Assembly (NCBI GenBank): GCA_027490305.1
Contig: JAIXYI010000053.1
Location: forward strand, 1-32,728
DNA length: 32,728 bases
From: Flavobacteriaceae bacterium
GTDB taxonomy: Bacteria; Bacteroidota; Bacteroidia; Flavobacteriales; Flavobacteriaceae
Reading direction: 5' to 3'
Positions within the stretch are counted from its first letter, which is position 1; each line of letters begins with the position of its first letter. Made by a program: the position numbers and the translations under genes. Below are positions 19,431 to 26,015 of this stretch, in pieces. Under the pieces are notes generated by a model. That model saw nothing but the letters and a program-made list of their open reading frames with translations. It searched no databases and was not told the DNA's origin.

Positions 19431-20084
19431 TTACGGGCACGGCCACCGGAAATCGGAAATCGGAAGTTCTCGTGCGCCTTTTACGTTGAAATGCCACCAC
19501 TCTGACGGTAGTTGGCGAAAGCCCGCTTTTTTCATAATACGCCGTAGTTTCCGGCGGTTTTCCAACACGTCTTCTGATAATTGGGTGTAAGACGGAGCCG
19601 CTTCCGGTCCAAAATGGTCAAACGGCGTTCCCATATCAAGCGGCATGCCGGTGCTGTCACATAACGTCAGGTCGAGCGCGCCTCCCCTGTTGTGGATCGA
19701 TCCCTTTGCCGGATCCGCTACATAATCAGGATTCGGCACGAGTTTCCACATCTTTCGTTGTACGGAATGCGGGCGATAACAGTCGAAAATATGGAGCCTA
19801 CAGCCATACCGTTCGGCCTGCGATTGGGCTTTTAATAAGGCTTTTACCGTTGCGTACCGCAGGTAACACTCCGCGCAGTCATAGACCTTTTCTTTTAGGA
19901 AATTGTCATCAGACGCATATTTCATATCGAGGACGATTCCGCTCACGTACTCCGAAACGTTTACGAGCGTGGTGTCGGCAGGTTCGCCCGTTTCTGCTGT
20001 ACGGACCTCAGATGGCAATGCCACGCGGGTCGCGCAGGAATAGAGTAAAAAGACGTATACGATACAGAAAAAAGGAAGTCGCAT
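19431..20084 (-). CDS. D-alanyl-D-alanine dipeptidase (VanX-like, peptidase M15D) lipoprotein
   Basis: Zinc dipeptidase likely to cut D-Ala-D-Ala dipeptides in the periplasm. The 217-residue protein starts with a lipoprotein-like signal (MRLPFFCIVYVFLLYSC, lipidation cysteine C17). Zinc ligands are visible: H131 and D138 in SIHNRGGALD, and H198 with the catalytic E195 in SEWWHF; R104 (YRPHS) matches the active-site arginine of VanX. Family members in Bacteroidota are usually chromosomal enzymes for wall turnover or nutrition rather than vancomycin resistance, and no vanH or vanA partner is present here. A longer frame from TTG 20129 was rejected in favour of ATG 20084, which opens the signal peptide. 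Confidence 0.9.
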   Translation of the reverse strand: MRLPFFCIVYVFLLYSCATRVALPSEVRTAETGEPADTTLVNVSEYVSGIVLDMKYASDDNFLKEKVYDCAECYLRYATVKALLKAQSQAERYGCRLHIFDCYRPHSVQRKMWKLVPNPDYVADPAKGSIHNRGGALDLTLCDSTGMPLDMGTPFDHFGPEAAPSYTQLSEDVLENRRKLRRIMKKAGFRQLPSEWWHFNVKGARELPISDFRWPCP

Positions 20085-20163
20085 GAAATAGAATAAAAAA
20101 TCCGCCGTTATACTATAAAAGGATACCAAATTAAATGGCTATCTTGGAGGAAAATACAAAGCT

Positions 20164-20415
20164 ATGAAAAAACACTGCTTTCTCGGTCTCTTGCTTTGCG
20201 CGTCGCTGACCCACGCCCAGACAAAGGAAAAAACAGATAGAAAACCGGCTACCGTCAACAAGTCGGAAGTGGTTTCGGATAGCCGTGAAGGCGAAAAGAA
20301 AGCGGCCCGAAAAGAGAAACGCGAGGCCCGTAAGGAAGCCCGCGATAAGGCGGTCAAAGGGCGGCGCTATTATATCGACGCGAACGGCACCAAGACCTAT
20401 ATGGACGAAGCCTGA
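20164..20415 (+). CDS. Small secreted basic protein of unknown function
   Basis: An 83-residue product with a signal peptide (MKKHCFLGLLLCASLTHAQ). The mature part has about 64 residues: a highly charged Lys/Arg/Glu helix-like stretch (about 40-66) and a C-terminal tail RRYYIDANGTKTYMDEA. I know no domain for it. A purine-rich GGAGG lies 13 bases before the ATG, farther than an effective Shine-Dalgarno. It is transcribed divergently from the dipeptidase and ends at a clean terminator, so it is a single-gene unit. The coherent signal peptide, start and terminator support a real gene. Confidence 0.7.
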   Translation: MKKHCFLGLLLCASLTHAQTKEKTDRKPATVNKSEVVSDSREGEKKAARKEKREARKEARDKAVKGRRYYIDANGTKTYMDEA

Positions 20416-20436
20416 GTTTCAGCGCACTCCACCGAT

Positions 20437-20458
20437 CCGCCTTCCGGCGGTTTTTTTT
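20437..20458 (+). terminator. Terminator of the small secreted protein gene
   Basis: CCGCC, a TTCC loop, then GGCGG followed by eight T residues; 21 bp after the stop codon. Confidence 0.88.
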
Positions 20459-20501
20459 GCCCTTTTACGCCGTTTATACCCTATACTTTTGATTGTTAAC
20501 G

Positions 20502-20524
20502 TTTTTGGTGGTAACCGCCAAAAA
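20502..20524. repeat. Near-perfect palindrome upstream of the tRNA promoter
   Basis: Two 11-nt arms (TTTTTGGTGGT and ACCGCCAAAAA) flank a single central A, with one T/G mismatch. The T-tract precedes and the A-tract follows, the reverse of a terminator on either strand, so an operator-like site is more plausible. A perfect TAnnTTTG match (TACTTTTG, 20484-20491) lies just upstream. Confidence 0.45.
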
Positions 20525-20537
20525 AAGCCCTGTTTTG

Positions 20538-20569
20538 TTTGGGAAATCGATACTGAACACTTACATTTG
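20538..20569 (+). promoter_or_regulatory. Bacteroidota-type promoter for the tRNA-Ser/tRNA-Pro pair
   Basis: TTTG at 20538-20541 and TACATTTG at 20562-20569 are separated by 20 nt, an exact match to the primary sigma-factor consensus of Bacteroidota. The -7 element lies 41 bp before the mature tRNA-Ser 5' end. Confidence 0.78.
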
Positions 20570-20610
20570 CAACCGCTTTAAAACAGAATGTCTGTTTGAA
20601 AAGCGGGAAT

Positions 20611-20694
20611 GGAGAGGTGCCGGAGTGGTAACGGAGCAGATTGCTAATCTGTCGACGGGCAACCGTCGCCTGGGTTCGAGTCCCAGTCTCTCCG
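20611..20694 (+). tRNA. tRNA-Ser (anticodon GCT)
   Basis: Full cloverleaf of 84 nt: acceptor GGAGAGG with TCTCTCC (one G-U pair), anticodon stem GCAGA/TCTGT around loop TTGCTAA, a long class II variable arm (CGACGG, GCAA, CCGTCG) and T arm CTGGG-TTCGAGT-CCCAG. The discriminator is G and CCA is not encoded. GCT reads AGC and AGT serine codons. Confidence 0.96.
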
Positions 20695-20703
20695 CTCTTT
20701 TTT

Positions 20704-20778
20704 CGGGGTGTAGCGTAGCCCGGTTATCGCGCCTGGTTTGGGACCAGGAGGTCGCAGGTTCGAATCCTGCCACCCCGA
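20704..20778 (+). tRNA. tRNA-Pro (anticodon TGG)
   Basis: Cloverleaf of 75 nt: acceptor CGGGGTG with CACCCCG, anticodon stem CCTGG/CCAGG around TTTGGGA, T arm GCAGG-TTCGAAT-CCTGC. The discriminator is A and CCA is not encoded. It begins 9 nt after tRNA-Ser and is clearly cotranscribed with it. Confidence 0.96.
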
Positions 20779-20794
20779 CTAAGAAATGGAAATT

Positions 20795-20829
20795 AAAAAA
20801 CTCCCTGACACGTGTTCAGGGAGTTTTTT
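20795..20829. terminator. Terminator after the tRNA-Ser/Pro pair, shared with the convergent gene
   Basis: A 14-bp perfect stem (AAAAAACTCCCTGA pairing with TCAGGGAGTTTTTT) and 7-nt loop, with T-tracts on both strands; it sits between tRNA-Pro and the stop of the minus-strand gene at 20851. Confidence 0.9.
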
Positions 20830-20850
20830 GTTTTTAGTACCTTATCAGGT

Positions 20851-21861
20851 TTATTTAGAGAACGTCACCCGTATGTCGTCGGCGTAGAGCGTGCCCGTCG
20901 CGTTACTGAGGGCCAGCAGGAGACGGAATTGCTCGGCACCGGCGGGCAAGTCTAGTTCTTTTTCAAAATAGGTCCAATCGCTGTCGCCTACCACCGATCC
21001 GATCATCTGGTCGTCGATTGCTTTGGTCGTGCCGTCTTTGGTCAGTTCAATAATAAAGACACCGTTGTTCCAACTCTCTTTTCCGCGAACGAGCGACTGC
21101 GCCCGCAGCCAGCCCGACACCTTTACCTTTTTACTTCCTTCCGGAATAAAGGCCGGTTGGTCGATGCCCGTCCACACCGGTTGTGACGACGTGATCGAAA
21201 CGGCCGCAGCGCCTTCCTTCACGGGATCGCTGACAAGGGTTGCGGCGCCACGCCATCCTTCCATTGCCATTTCAAAACTGCCGTTGCGGAACGACTGTGC
21301 GGCCAGTTTCGCTGCTTTCCGCTCTTCTTCCTTCATCTTCTCGAATTCCGTAACAGAATAGCCGACCGCGCTTACGTTGTCGAACAACAACGAGCCGTTT
21401 GTTTGCGCGAGTGCCAATATGATACGGATCTTTTTGGCCTCGGCGGGAAGCACCACACTTTTGTGATAGTACACCCAGCCGGTCGAACCCAGCACCTCCG
21501 CCACGCCTTCATACCGGATACTCTTCTCCCCTGCCGTGAGTAACTCCACCGTCATGACGCCGGCATTCCATGGGTCTTTACCACCCTCGATGTTATCGGC
21601 TTTCATCCAAACGCCGAAATCAAAGGCATAGCAATCTTTTGGGACAGTAATGATCTGGTCGATGCCTTTCCACTCGCCACCGGTAAACTGGTTGATCATC
21701 CCGGCGCTGTTGCCGTCGTGGCGGTCAAAGGCGTTGATGATAACGCCTTCTCCGCGCCAATTGTCGGACGATCCTTCAAAACCGCCGTTTCGAACCAGGT
21801 TTTTCTGGCCCCAGGACCACGCACTGGTGAGGACAAAAATAACTGCAATACTACGTTTCAT
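20851..21861 (-). CDS. Secreted protein with two tandem carbohydrate-binding-like domains
   Basis: Exported protein of 336 residues with signal peptide MKRSIAVIFVLTSAWSWGQ. The mature chain is an internal duplication: about residues 22-165 and 192-335 align over their whole length. Paired landmarks are LVRNGGFEGSSDNWRG with FRNGSFEMAMEGWRG, GKDPWNAGV with GKESWNNGV, and LLFDNVSAV with TLYADDIRV. The pattern N-G-x-F-E ... W-x-G ... L-(F/Y)-x-D-(N/D)-(V/I) is that of CBM4/CenC-like jelly rolls. A charged helical linker (EFEKMKEEERKAAKLAA) joins the copies. No catalytic domain is present, so a binding or structural role is more likely than an enzyme; the ligand is unknown. Single-gene unit between tRNA genes. 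Confidence 0.8.
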   Translation of the reverse strand: MKRSIAVIFVLTSAWSWGQKNLVRNGGFEGSSDNWRGEGVIINAFDRHDGNSAGMINQFTGGEWKGIDQIITVPKDCYAFDFGVWMKADNIEGGKDPWNAGVMTVELLTAGEKSIRYEGVAEVLGSTGWVYYHKSVVLPAEAKKIRIILALAQTNGSLLFDNVSAVGYSVTEFEKMKEEERKAAKLAAQSFRNGSFEMAMEGWRGAATLVSDPVKEGAAAVSITSSQPVWTGIDQPAFIPEGSKKVKVSGWLRAQSLVRGKESWNNGVFIIELTKDGTTKAIDDQMIGSVVGDSDWTYFEKELDLPAGAEQFRLLLALSNATGTLYADDIRVTFSK

Positions 21862-21983
21862 GATACTGAATTAGGTTGGTTAAATAGCTGATAACGAACT
21901 TACGAAGCGCGAGGCAATAGCCCGCATAGTATTTTGTCAATTCAGAGTAGTATTCTGGCGAATCATGGAAAATACCCCGCAGG

Positions 21984-22014
21984 TTGTGGCATTCGATTAA
22001 TCCGCTTATATTTG
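21984..22014 (+). promoter_or_regulatory. Bacteroidota-type promoter for tRNA-Arg
   Basis: TTG at 21984-21986, a 20-nt spacer, then TATATTTG at 22007-22014 (exact TAnnTTTG). The mature tRNA begins 13 bp later. Confidence 0.72.
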
Positions 22015-22027
22015 CACCACTTTTTTC

Positions 22028-22101
<74 letters not shown>

Positions 22102-22108
22102 CGAATGA

Positions 22109-22171
22109 ATCAAAACAAAACTCCGGAACAGAGAAAGTACACTTTCGAATGTTTCGGAGTTTTGTTTTGAT
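22109..22171 (+). terminator. Long hairpin terminator after tRNA-Arg
   Basis: The arms at 22109-22130 and 22150-22171 pair over 22 positions with one G-T mismatch, and the loop holds a second small palindrome (GAAAGT-AC-ACTTTC). The lower stem is A-rich then T-rich, as in other terminators of the window, but the stem is unusually long. Confidence 0.75.
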
Positions 22172-22208
22172 GCTTAACGCGGAGCTTGAAGGATGGCGTA
22201 GATGATAG

Positions 22209-22240
22209 TGAACTGATGAACCGAGTAACTGAGGAACTGA
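22209..22240 (+). repeat. Short tandem repeat, 8-bp unit, four copies
   Basis: Four consecutive 8-bp units with consensus NNAACTGA: TGAACTGA, TGAACCGA, GTAACTGA, GGAACTGA. The last six bases are invariant apart from one T-to-C change; the first two vary. Confidence 0.8.
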
Positions 22241-22259
22241 AGTCGACGGAGCTCCACCG

Positions 22260-22287
22260 ACTACTAACTACTGACTACTAACTACTG
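22260..22287 (+). repeat. Short tandem repeat, 7-bp unit, four copies
   Basis: Four consecutive 7-bp units ACTACTR, alternating ACTACTA and ACTACTG (equivalently a 14-bp unit twice). It begins 20 bp after the 8-bp repeat. Between and partly overlapping it, an imperfect palindrome (22243-22262) centres on GAGCTC. No ORF covers this stretch. Confidence 0.85.
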
Positions 22288-22317
22288 CTAACTCCTTCGA
22301 CTAAACTACTCTATCGC

Positions 22318-22349
22318 TTTGACGCATCAACGATTCTACCGTATCTTTA
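22318..22349 (+). promoter_or_regulatory. Probable promoter of the ABC exporter gene
   Basis: TTTG at 22318-22321, a 20-nt spacer, then TATCTTTA at 22342-22349 (one mismatch to TAnnTTTG). The ATG at 22363 is only 13 bp after the -7 element, which would leave a leader of about seven bases. Confidence 0.6.
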
Positions 22350-22362
22350 CAAAAAACTCCCC

Positions 22363-24141
22363 ATGCCACCTCGTCGTGTCGACAATGACCTCCCGAAAGC
22401 GAAGGTTACTTCTTCTTCCCTGAAACATACGTTCCGCATCTTCCGTTACTCCGGATCGCATCGCTGGAAATTCTACGTCGGATTGGTCTTCCTGTTGCTG
22501 ACCGGAGGCTCAGCCCTCGCCTTCCCTTGGTTCTTTGGTAAATTGGTGAATTGCATCGCCGAAAAAGATGCTGCGATGGCCAATACCATCGGATTGACGT
22601 TGGTCTGTATTCTAATCCTGCAGTCGTTCTTTTCGTTCTTCCGGTTGTCGCTGTTCGTCAACTTTACAGAAAATACGCTTGCCAACATCCGAATTTCGCT
22701 CTACAACCGCCTGATTCGTTTGCCGATGGTGTTCTTTTCACAGACGCGCGTTGGAGAACTGAACTCGCGGATCAGCGCCGACATCACCCAGATACAGGAT
22801 ACCCTGGCAACGACCATCGCCGAGTTCCTTCGGCAGTTCATCCTGATTATCGGCAGTGTGATTCTGTTGGTTATCCTGAACCCGCGACTGACGCTCATGA
22901 TGTTGTGCATCGTGCCGGTGGTGGCGGTGGCCGCGGTCATCTTCGCGCGGTTCATCCGTAAATACGCTAAGAAAGCGCAGGATGCGGTGGCCGACAGCCA
23001 GGTCATCGTGGAAGAGACACTTCAGGGTATCAGCATCGTCAAAGCCTTTGCCAATGAAGCCTATGAGGCCGCACGCTATGCCGGGAAAATCCGGGAAATC
23101 GTGCGCATCGCCATTAAAGGCGGACAGTATCGTGGGTATTTCGCTTCCTTCATCATTTTCTGCCTCTTCGGATCGGTCGTAGCGGTGGTGTGGTACGGCG
23201 TCATACTGAGCATATCGGGTGATGGTGGTGTAGGCGACCTGGTGACCTTTGTTTTATATTCCAGCTACCTTGGTGTGGCATTTGGCGGGATTGCAGAACT
23301 CTACGCCCAGATACAGAAGGCGATTGGCGCGACCGAACGGGTTTTCGAACTGTTGGAGGAAACACCGGAGGAGAGTTCCGTTGCGGAAGGCATCCGCATC
23401 AGGGGCGATGTGACCTTCGAAAACGTGCGTTTCCATTACCCGTCGCGGCCTGAGATGGAGGTATTGGCGGGCGTGGCCTTCGATGCGCGTTTCGGACAAA
23501 AGATTGCGTTGGTAGGACCCAGCGGTGCGGGCAAGTCGACAATCTCGTCGTTGCTGTTGCGCTTTTACGATGTAACAGGAGGCACCATCCGGATCGACGG
23601 CAAAGACATCCGCGATTATAGCCTGGAAGACCTACGAGGCAATATGTCGATCGTGCCACAGGATGTCATCCTCTTCGGCGGAAGCATCCGCGAAAACATC
23701 GCCTATGGAAAACCCGGTGCCTCAGACGAGGACATCATCGCGGCAGCGAAAAAAGCCAATGCGTATTCGTTTATTGAATCCTTCCCTGAAAAACTCGACA
23801 CACTGGTGGGCGAACGCGGCGTGAAACTATCGGGTGGACAACGCCAGAGAATTGCCATCGCCCGGGCCATCCTTAAGGACCCGGCTATCCTGATATTGGA
23901 TGAAGCCACGTCTTCGCTTGACAGTGAAAGCGAAAAACTGGTGCAGGAAGCGTTGGAAACCCTGATGGAAGGACGTACCAGCCTCATCATCGCGCACCGT
24001 CTTTCGACCATCCGCACGGCCGACCAGATACTCGTTCTAGACAAAGGCACGATTGTCGAGCAGGGCACGCATAGTGAATTGATGACGATTGAAAATGGGC
24101 TGTACCAAAACCTGAGTAAACTCCAATTTGCTGAATTCTAA
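22363..24141 (+). CDS. ABC exporter, fused permease and ATPase (MsbA/ABCB type)
   Basis: Inner-membrane half-transporter of 592 residues that should work as a homodimer. Six transmembrane segments occupy about residues 35-310, including the coupling-region phrase RLPMVFFSQTRVGELNSRISADI. The nucleotide-binding domain covers about 345-592: Walker A GPSGAGKST (about 386), a Q-loop IVPQDVILF, signature LSGGQRQRIAIARAI (about 489), Walker B AILILDEATSSLDSES (about 510) and the switch histidine in IIAHRLSTI. Such proteins export lipids, peptides or drugs; the sequence resembles the ABCB10/TAP-like branch common in Bacteroidota, and the substrate cannot be told. A secreted unknown protein follows after three bases. 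Confidence 0.95.
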   Translation: MPPRRVDNDLPKAKVTSSSLKHTFRIFRYSGSHRWKFYVGLVFLLLTGGSALAFPWFFGKLVNCIAEKDAAMANTIGLTLVCILILQSFFSFFRLSLFVNFTENTLANIRISLYNRLIRLPMVFFSQTRVGELNSRISADITQIQDTLATTIAEFLRQFILIIGSVILLVILNPRLTLMMLCIVPVVAVAAVIFARFIRKYAKKAQDAVADSQVIVEETLQGISIVKAFANEAYEAARYAGKIREIVRIAIKGGQYRGYFASFIIFCLFGSVVAVVWYGVILSISGDGGVGDLVTFVLYSSYLGVAFGGIAELYAQIQKAIGATERVFELLEETPEESSVAEGIRIRGDVTFENVRFHYPSRPEMEVLAGVAFDARFGQKIALVGPSGAGKSTISSLLLRFYDVTGGTIRIDGKDIRDYSLEDLRGNMSIVPQDVILFGGSIRENIAYGKPGASDEDIIAAAKKANAYSFIESFPEKLDTLVGERGVKLSGGQRQRIAIARAILKDPAILILDEATSSLDSESEKLVQEALETLMEGRTSLIIAHRLSTIRTADQILVLDKGTIVEQGTHSELMTIENGLYQNLSKLQFAEF

Positions 24142-24144
24142 ACT

Positions 24145-24843
24145 ATGGGTTACCGTTCCTACTTCTACCTCCTGTGTTTCTGTATGTCGTCGCTGGCTTT
24201 TTCCCAAAGCGATAAACAGATTGATTCGCTTGCCACTGCCATGTGCGAGAATTTCAGCAACATCCACCATTACGACGATTCCACCAAGGTAGAGGTCCTT
24301 ATTGACCGTCATCTGCCCCCTTTTATCCGACGGATGAAGCTGAGAACCGATGAGCAGGCACAGGCGGCGTTCCGACGGGTGTTCATCCGGTTGCAAAAAG
24401 TGTGTCCGGAGTTCCAAAAGGCGCTCGCCAGTTTTGATAAGAAGGAAACACAAGGTGAATGGCAACGCGTTGCGGGCATCGTCCCCACACAGTTGTCATC
24501 TTCAGAAATACAGACATTCTTTAAGGGCGGTACCTTCTATTATGTGGATCCGGGTTCTAAAACGCTTACGCATGTCAATGTAACGATTACCTCCAACCGG
24601 TGGATCGAGACCTTCCCCGATGGAACGACATCGCAGTGTGAGCTCAAGGCAAATGGTGATGGGACTTTCCAGCTTTACTTCATCCGAAGCGACAATGAAG
24701 TACGAAAAAGCCTGAGCCGAAAAGGAGATGTTTTTTATTACGGTTTGGTATCGTTTACCGATGACTATTATTCTATATGGAATGGCGAGCCGAACAATTC
24801 TACCACTCCCGTAACCATTTTCAAGTTACACAAACGTCCGTAA
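24145..24843 (+). CDS. Secreted protein of unknown function downstream of the ABC exporter
   Basis: The product has 232 residues, with a signal peptide (MGYRSYFYLLCFCMSSLAFSQ). No named domain is recognised. The N-terminal half is helical with two cysteines (AMCENF and KVCPEF); the C-terminal half is beta-rich (GTFYYVDPGSKTLTHVNVTIT, DGTFQLYFIRS, GDVFYYGLVSFTDDYYSIWN). It starts 3 bp after the exporter stop, so it is almost certainly cotranscribed. It could be a periplasmic partner or cargo of the exporter, but the sequence alone does not show this. A terminator follows. Confidence 0.75.
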   Translation: MGYRSYFYLLCFCMSSLAFSQSDKQIDSLATAMCENFSNIHHYDDSTKVEVLIDRHLPPFIRRMKLRTDEQAQAAFRRVFIRLQKVCPEFQKALASFDKKETQGEWQRVAGIVPTQLSSSEIQTFFKGGTFYYVDPGSKTLTHVNVTITSNRWIETFPDGTTSQCELKANGDGTFQLYFIRSDNEVRKSLSRKGDVFYYGLVSFTDDYYSIWNGEPNNSTTPVTIFKLHKRP

Positions 24844-24844
24844 C

Positions 24845-24877
24845 AAAAAAACTCCGGAGTCGCCTCCAGAGTTTTTT
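24845..24877. terminator. Bidirectional terminator between secreted unknown and cysteine-synthase-family gene
   Basis: AAAAAACTCCGGAG and CTCCAGAGTTTTTT pair over 13 of 14 positions around a TCGC loop, one to two bases after the plus-strand stop and about 20 bp from the minus-strand stop. Confidence 0.87.
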
Positions 24878-24897
24878 CAACTATCTATCAGGAAAAA

Positions 24898-25938
24898 TTA
24901 TTTGATAAATTCGATTTTCTGCGCTTCTTCTGCGTTTACGCTGTCGAAGAACCCCTGTTCGCTCATCCACTCGTCTGAGAAGACTTTACTCATGTAGCGC
25001 GAACCGTGGTCAGGGAAGATCGCGACAACGTTGCTGTTTTCGTCGAAGGCGCCTTCTTCCGCATACTGTTTAATGGCTTGCATGACAGCACCCGAAGTGT
25101 AGCCGACAAACAATCCTTCTTTTTTGGCGATGTCGCGTGCCATGTGGGCACTCTCTTCATCACTTACTTTGGTGAACTGGTCGATGATATCGAAATCCGT
25201 TGCGGTCGGAATCAGGTTCTTGCCCAATCCTTCGATGCGGTACGGATAAATTTCATCGGCGTCGAATTCTTTGGTTTCGTGGTACTTTTTCAATACAGAA
25301 CCAAACGCATCAACACCCAGGATACGAATATCCGGATTTTGTTCTTTCAGGTACTTCGCCGCACCGGAAATCGTACCGCCCGTACCACTGCACGCGACCA
25401 AATGCGTAATCTTACCATTGGTCTGCTCCCAGATTTCAGGCCCGGTGGTTTTGTAGTGGGCGTCGATATTCAGTTGGTTGAAATACTGGTTGATGTAAAT
25501 CGAACCTTTGATTTCTTCGTGGAGCCTTTTGGCTACGCTATAATAGGAGCGCTCGTCATCGGCCGACACGTTTGCGGGGCAAACATATACTTTGGCGCCA
25601 AGACTGCGCAACATATCGATCTTGTCTTTGGATGACTTTGAGCTTACCGCCAGAATACAATTGTATCCCTTAATGATACTCACCATAGCCAAGCTGAAGC
25701 CTGTATTGCCTGAAGTGGTTTCAATAATGGTATCGCCTGGTGTGAGGATTCCTTTTTTTTCTGCCTCTTCTATAATATACAGGGCAATCCTGTCTTTTGT
25801 GGAATGTCCTGGGTTGAAGGCTTCGACCTTAGCGTAGAAGTTTCCTTTATACGGGCTGGTGATAGTGTTCAGGCGTATAAGGGGTGTATTGCCAATCAAA
25901 GCCAGAACGTTATCGTAAGCTCTTATCTCTTCTTTCAT
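24898..25938 (-). CDS. PLP-dependent cysteine synthase / cystathionine beta-synthase family enzyme
   Basis: Fold-type II PLP enzyme of 346 residues. The PLP lysine is K48 (NPGHSTKDR), the substrate-binding loop is SGNTGF at 76-81, and the phosphate-binding GTGGTISGA follows in the middle of the chain. The N-terminus [12 protein letters not shown] is typical. It lacks the C-terminal regulatory CBS domain pair. It should catalyse beta-replacement on serine or O-acetylserine, making cysteine or cystathionine; the two cannot be told apart from motifs. The open frame continues to TTG/ATG-like codons up to 26004, but ATG 25938 gives the family N-terminus and leaves room for the promoter element at 25993-26000. 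Confidence 0.92.
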   Translation of the reverse strand: MKEEIRAYDNVLALIGNTPLIRLNTITSPYKGNFYAKVEAFNPGHSTKDRIALYIIEEAEKKGILTPGDTIIETTSGNTGFSLAMVSIIKGYNCILAVSSKSSKDKIDMLRSLGAKVYVCPANVSADDERSYYSVAKRLHEEIKGSIYINQYFNQLNIDAHYKTTGPEIWEQTNGKITHLVACSGTGGTISGAAKYLKEQNPDIRILGVDAFGSVLKKYHETKEFDADEIYPYRIEGLGKNLIPTATDFDIIDQFTKVSDEESAHMARDIAKKEGLFVGYTSGAVMQAIKQYAEEGAFDENSNVVAIFPDHGSRYMSKVFSDEWMSEQGFFDSVNAEEAQKIEFIK

Positions 25939-25992
25939 ACATAAAGTTAAAAAAGCATGCCGCGAACGGTTTCGACCCAATTCGGAACCTCG

Positions 25993-26000
25993 CAAAGGTA
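25993..26000 (-). promoter_or_regulatory. Possible -7 element of the cysteine-synthase-family gene
   Basis: On the minus strand this reads TACCTTTG, an exact TAnnTTTG match 54 bp upstream of the ATG. No clear TTTG lies about 20 nt further upstream. Confidence 0.42.
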
Positions 26001-26015
26001 ACAATTATTTTTATA

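Noticed and set aside
19431..20084. Vancomycin-resistance gene vanX
   Set aside because: The catalytic motifs fit the family, but no vanH or vanA partner is adjacent and the protein is an exported lipoprotein, as in ordinary chromosomal homologues.
22209..22287. CRISPR-like array
   Set aside because: Units of 7-8 bp without spacers and no cas genes; these are simple tandem repeats.
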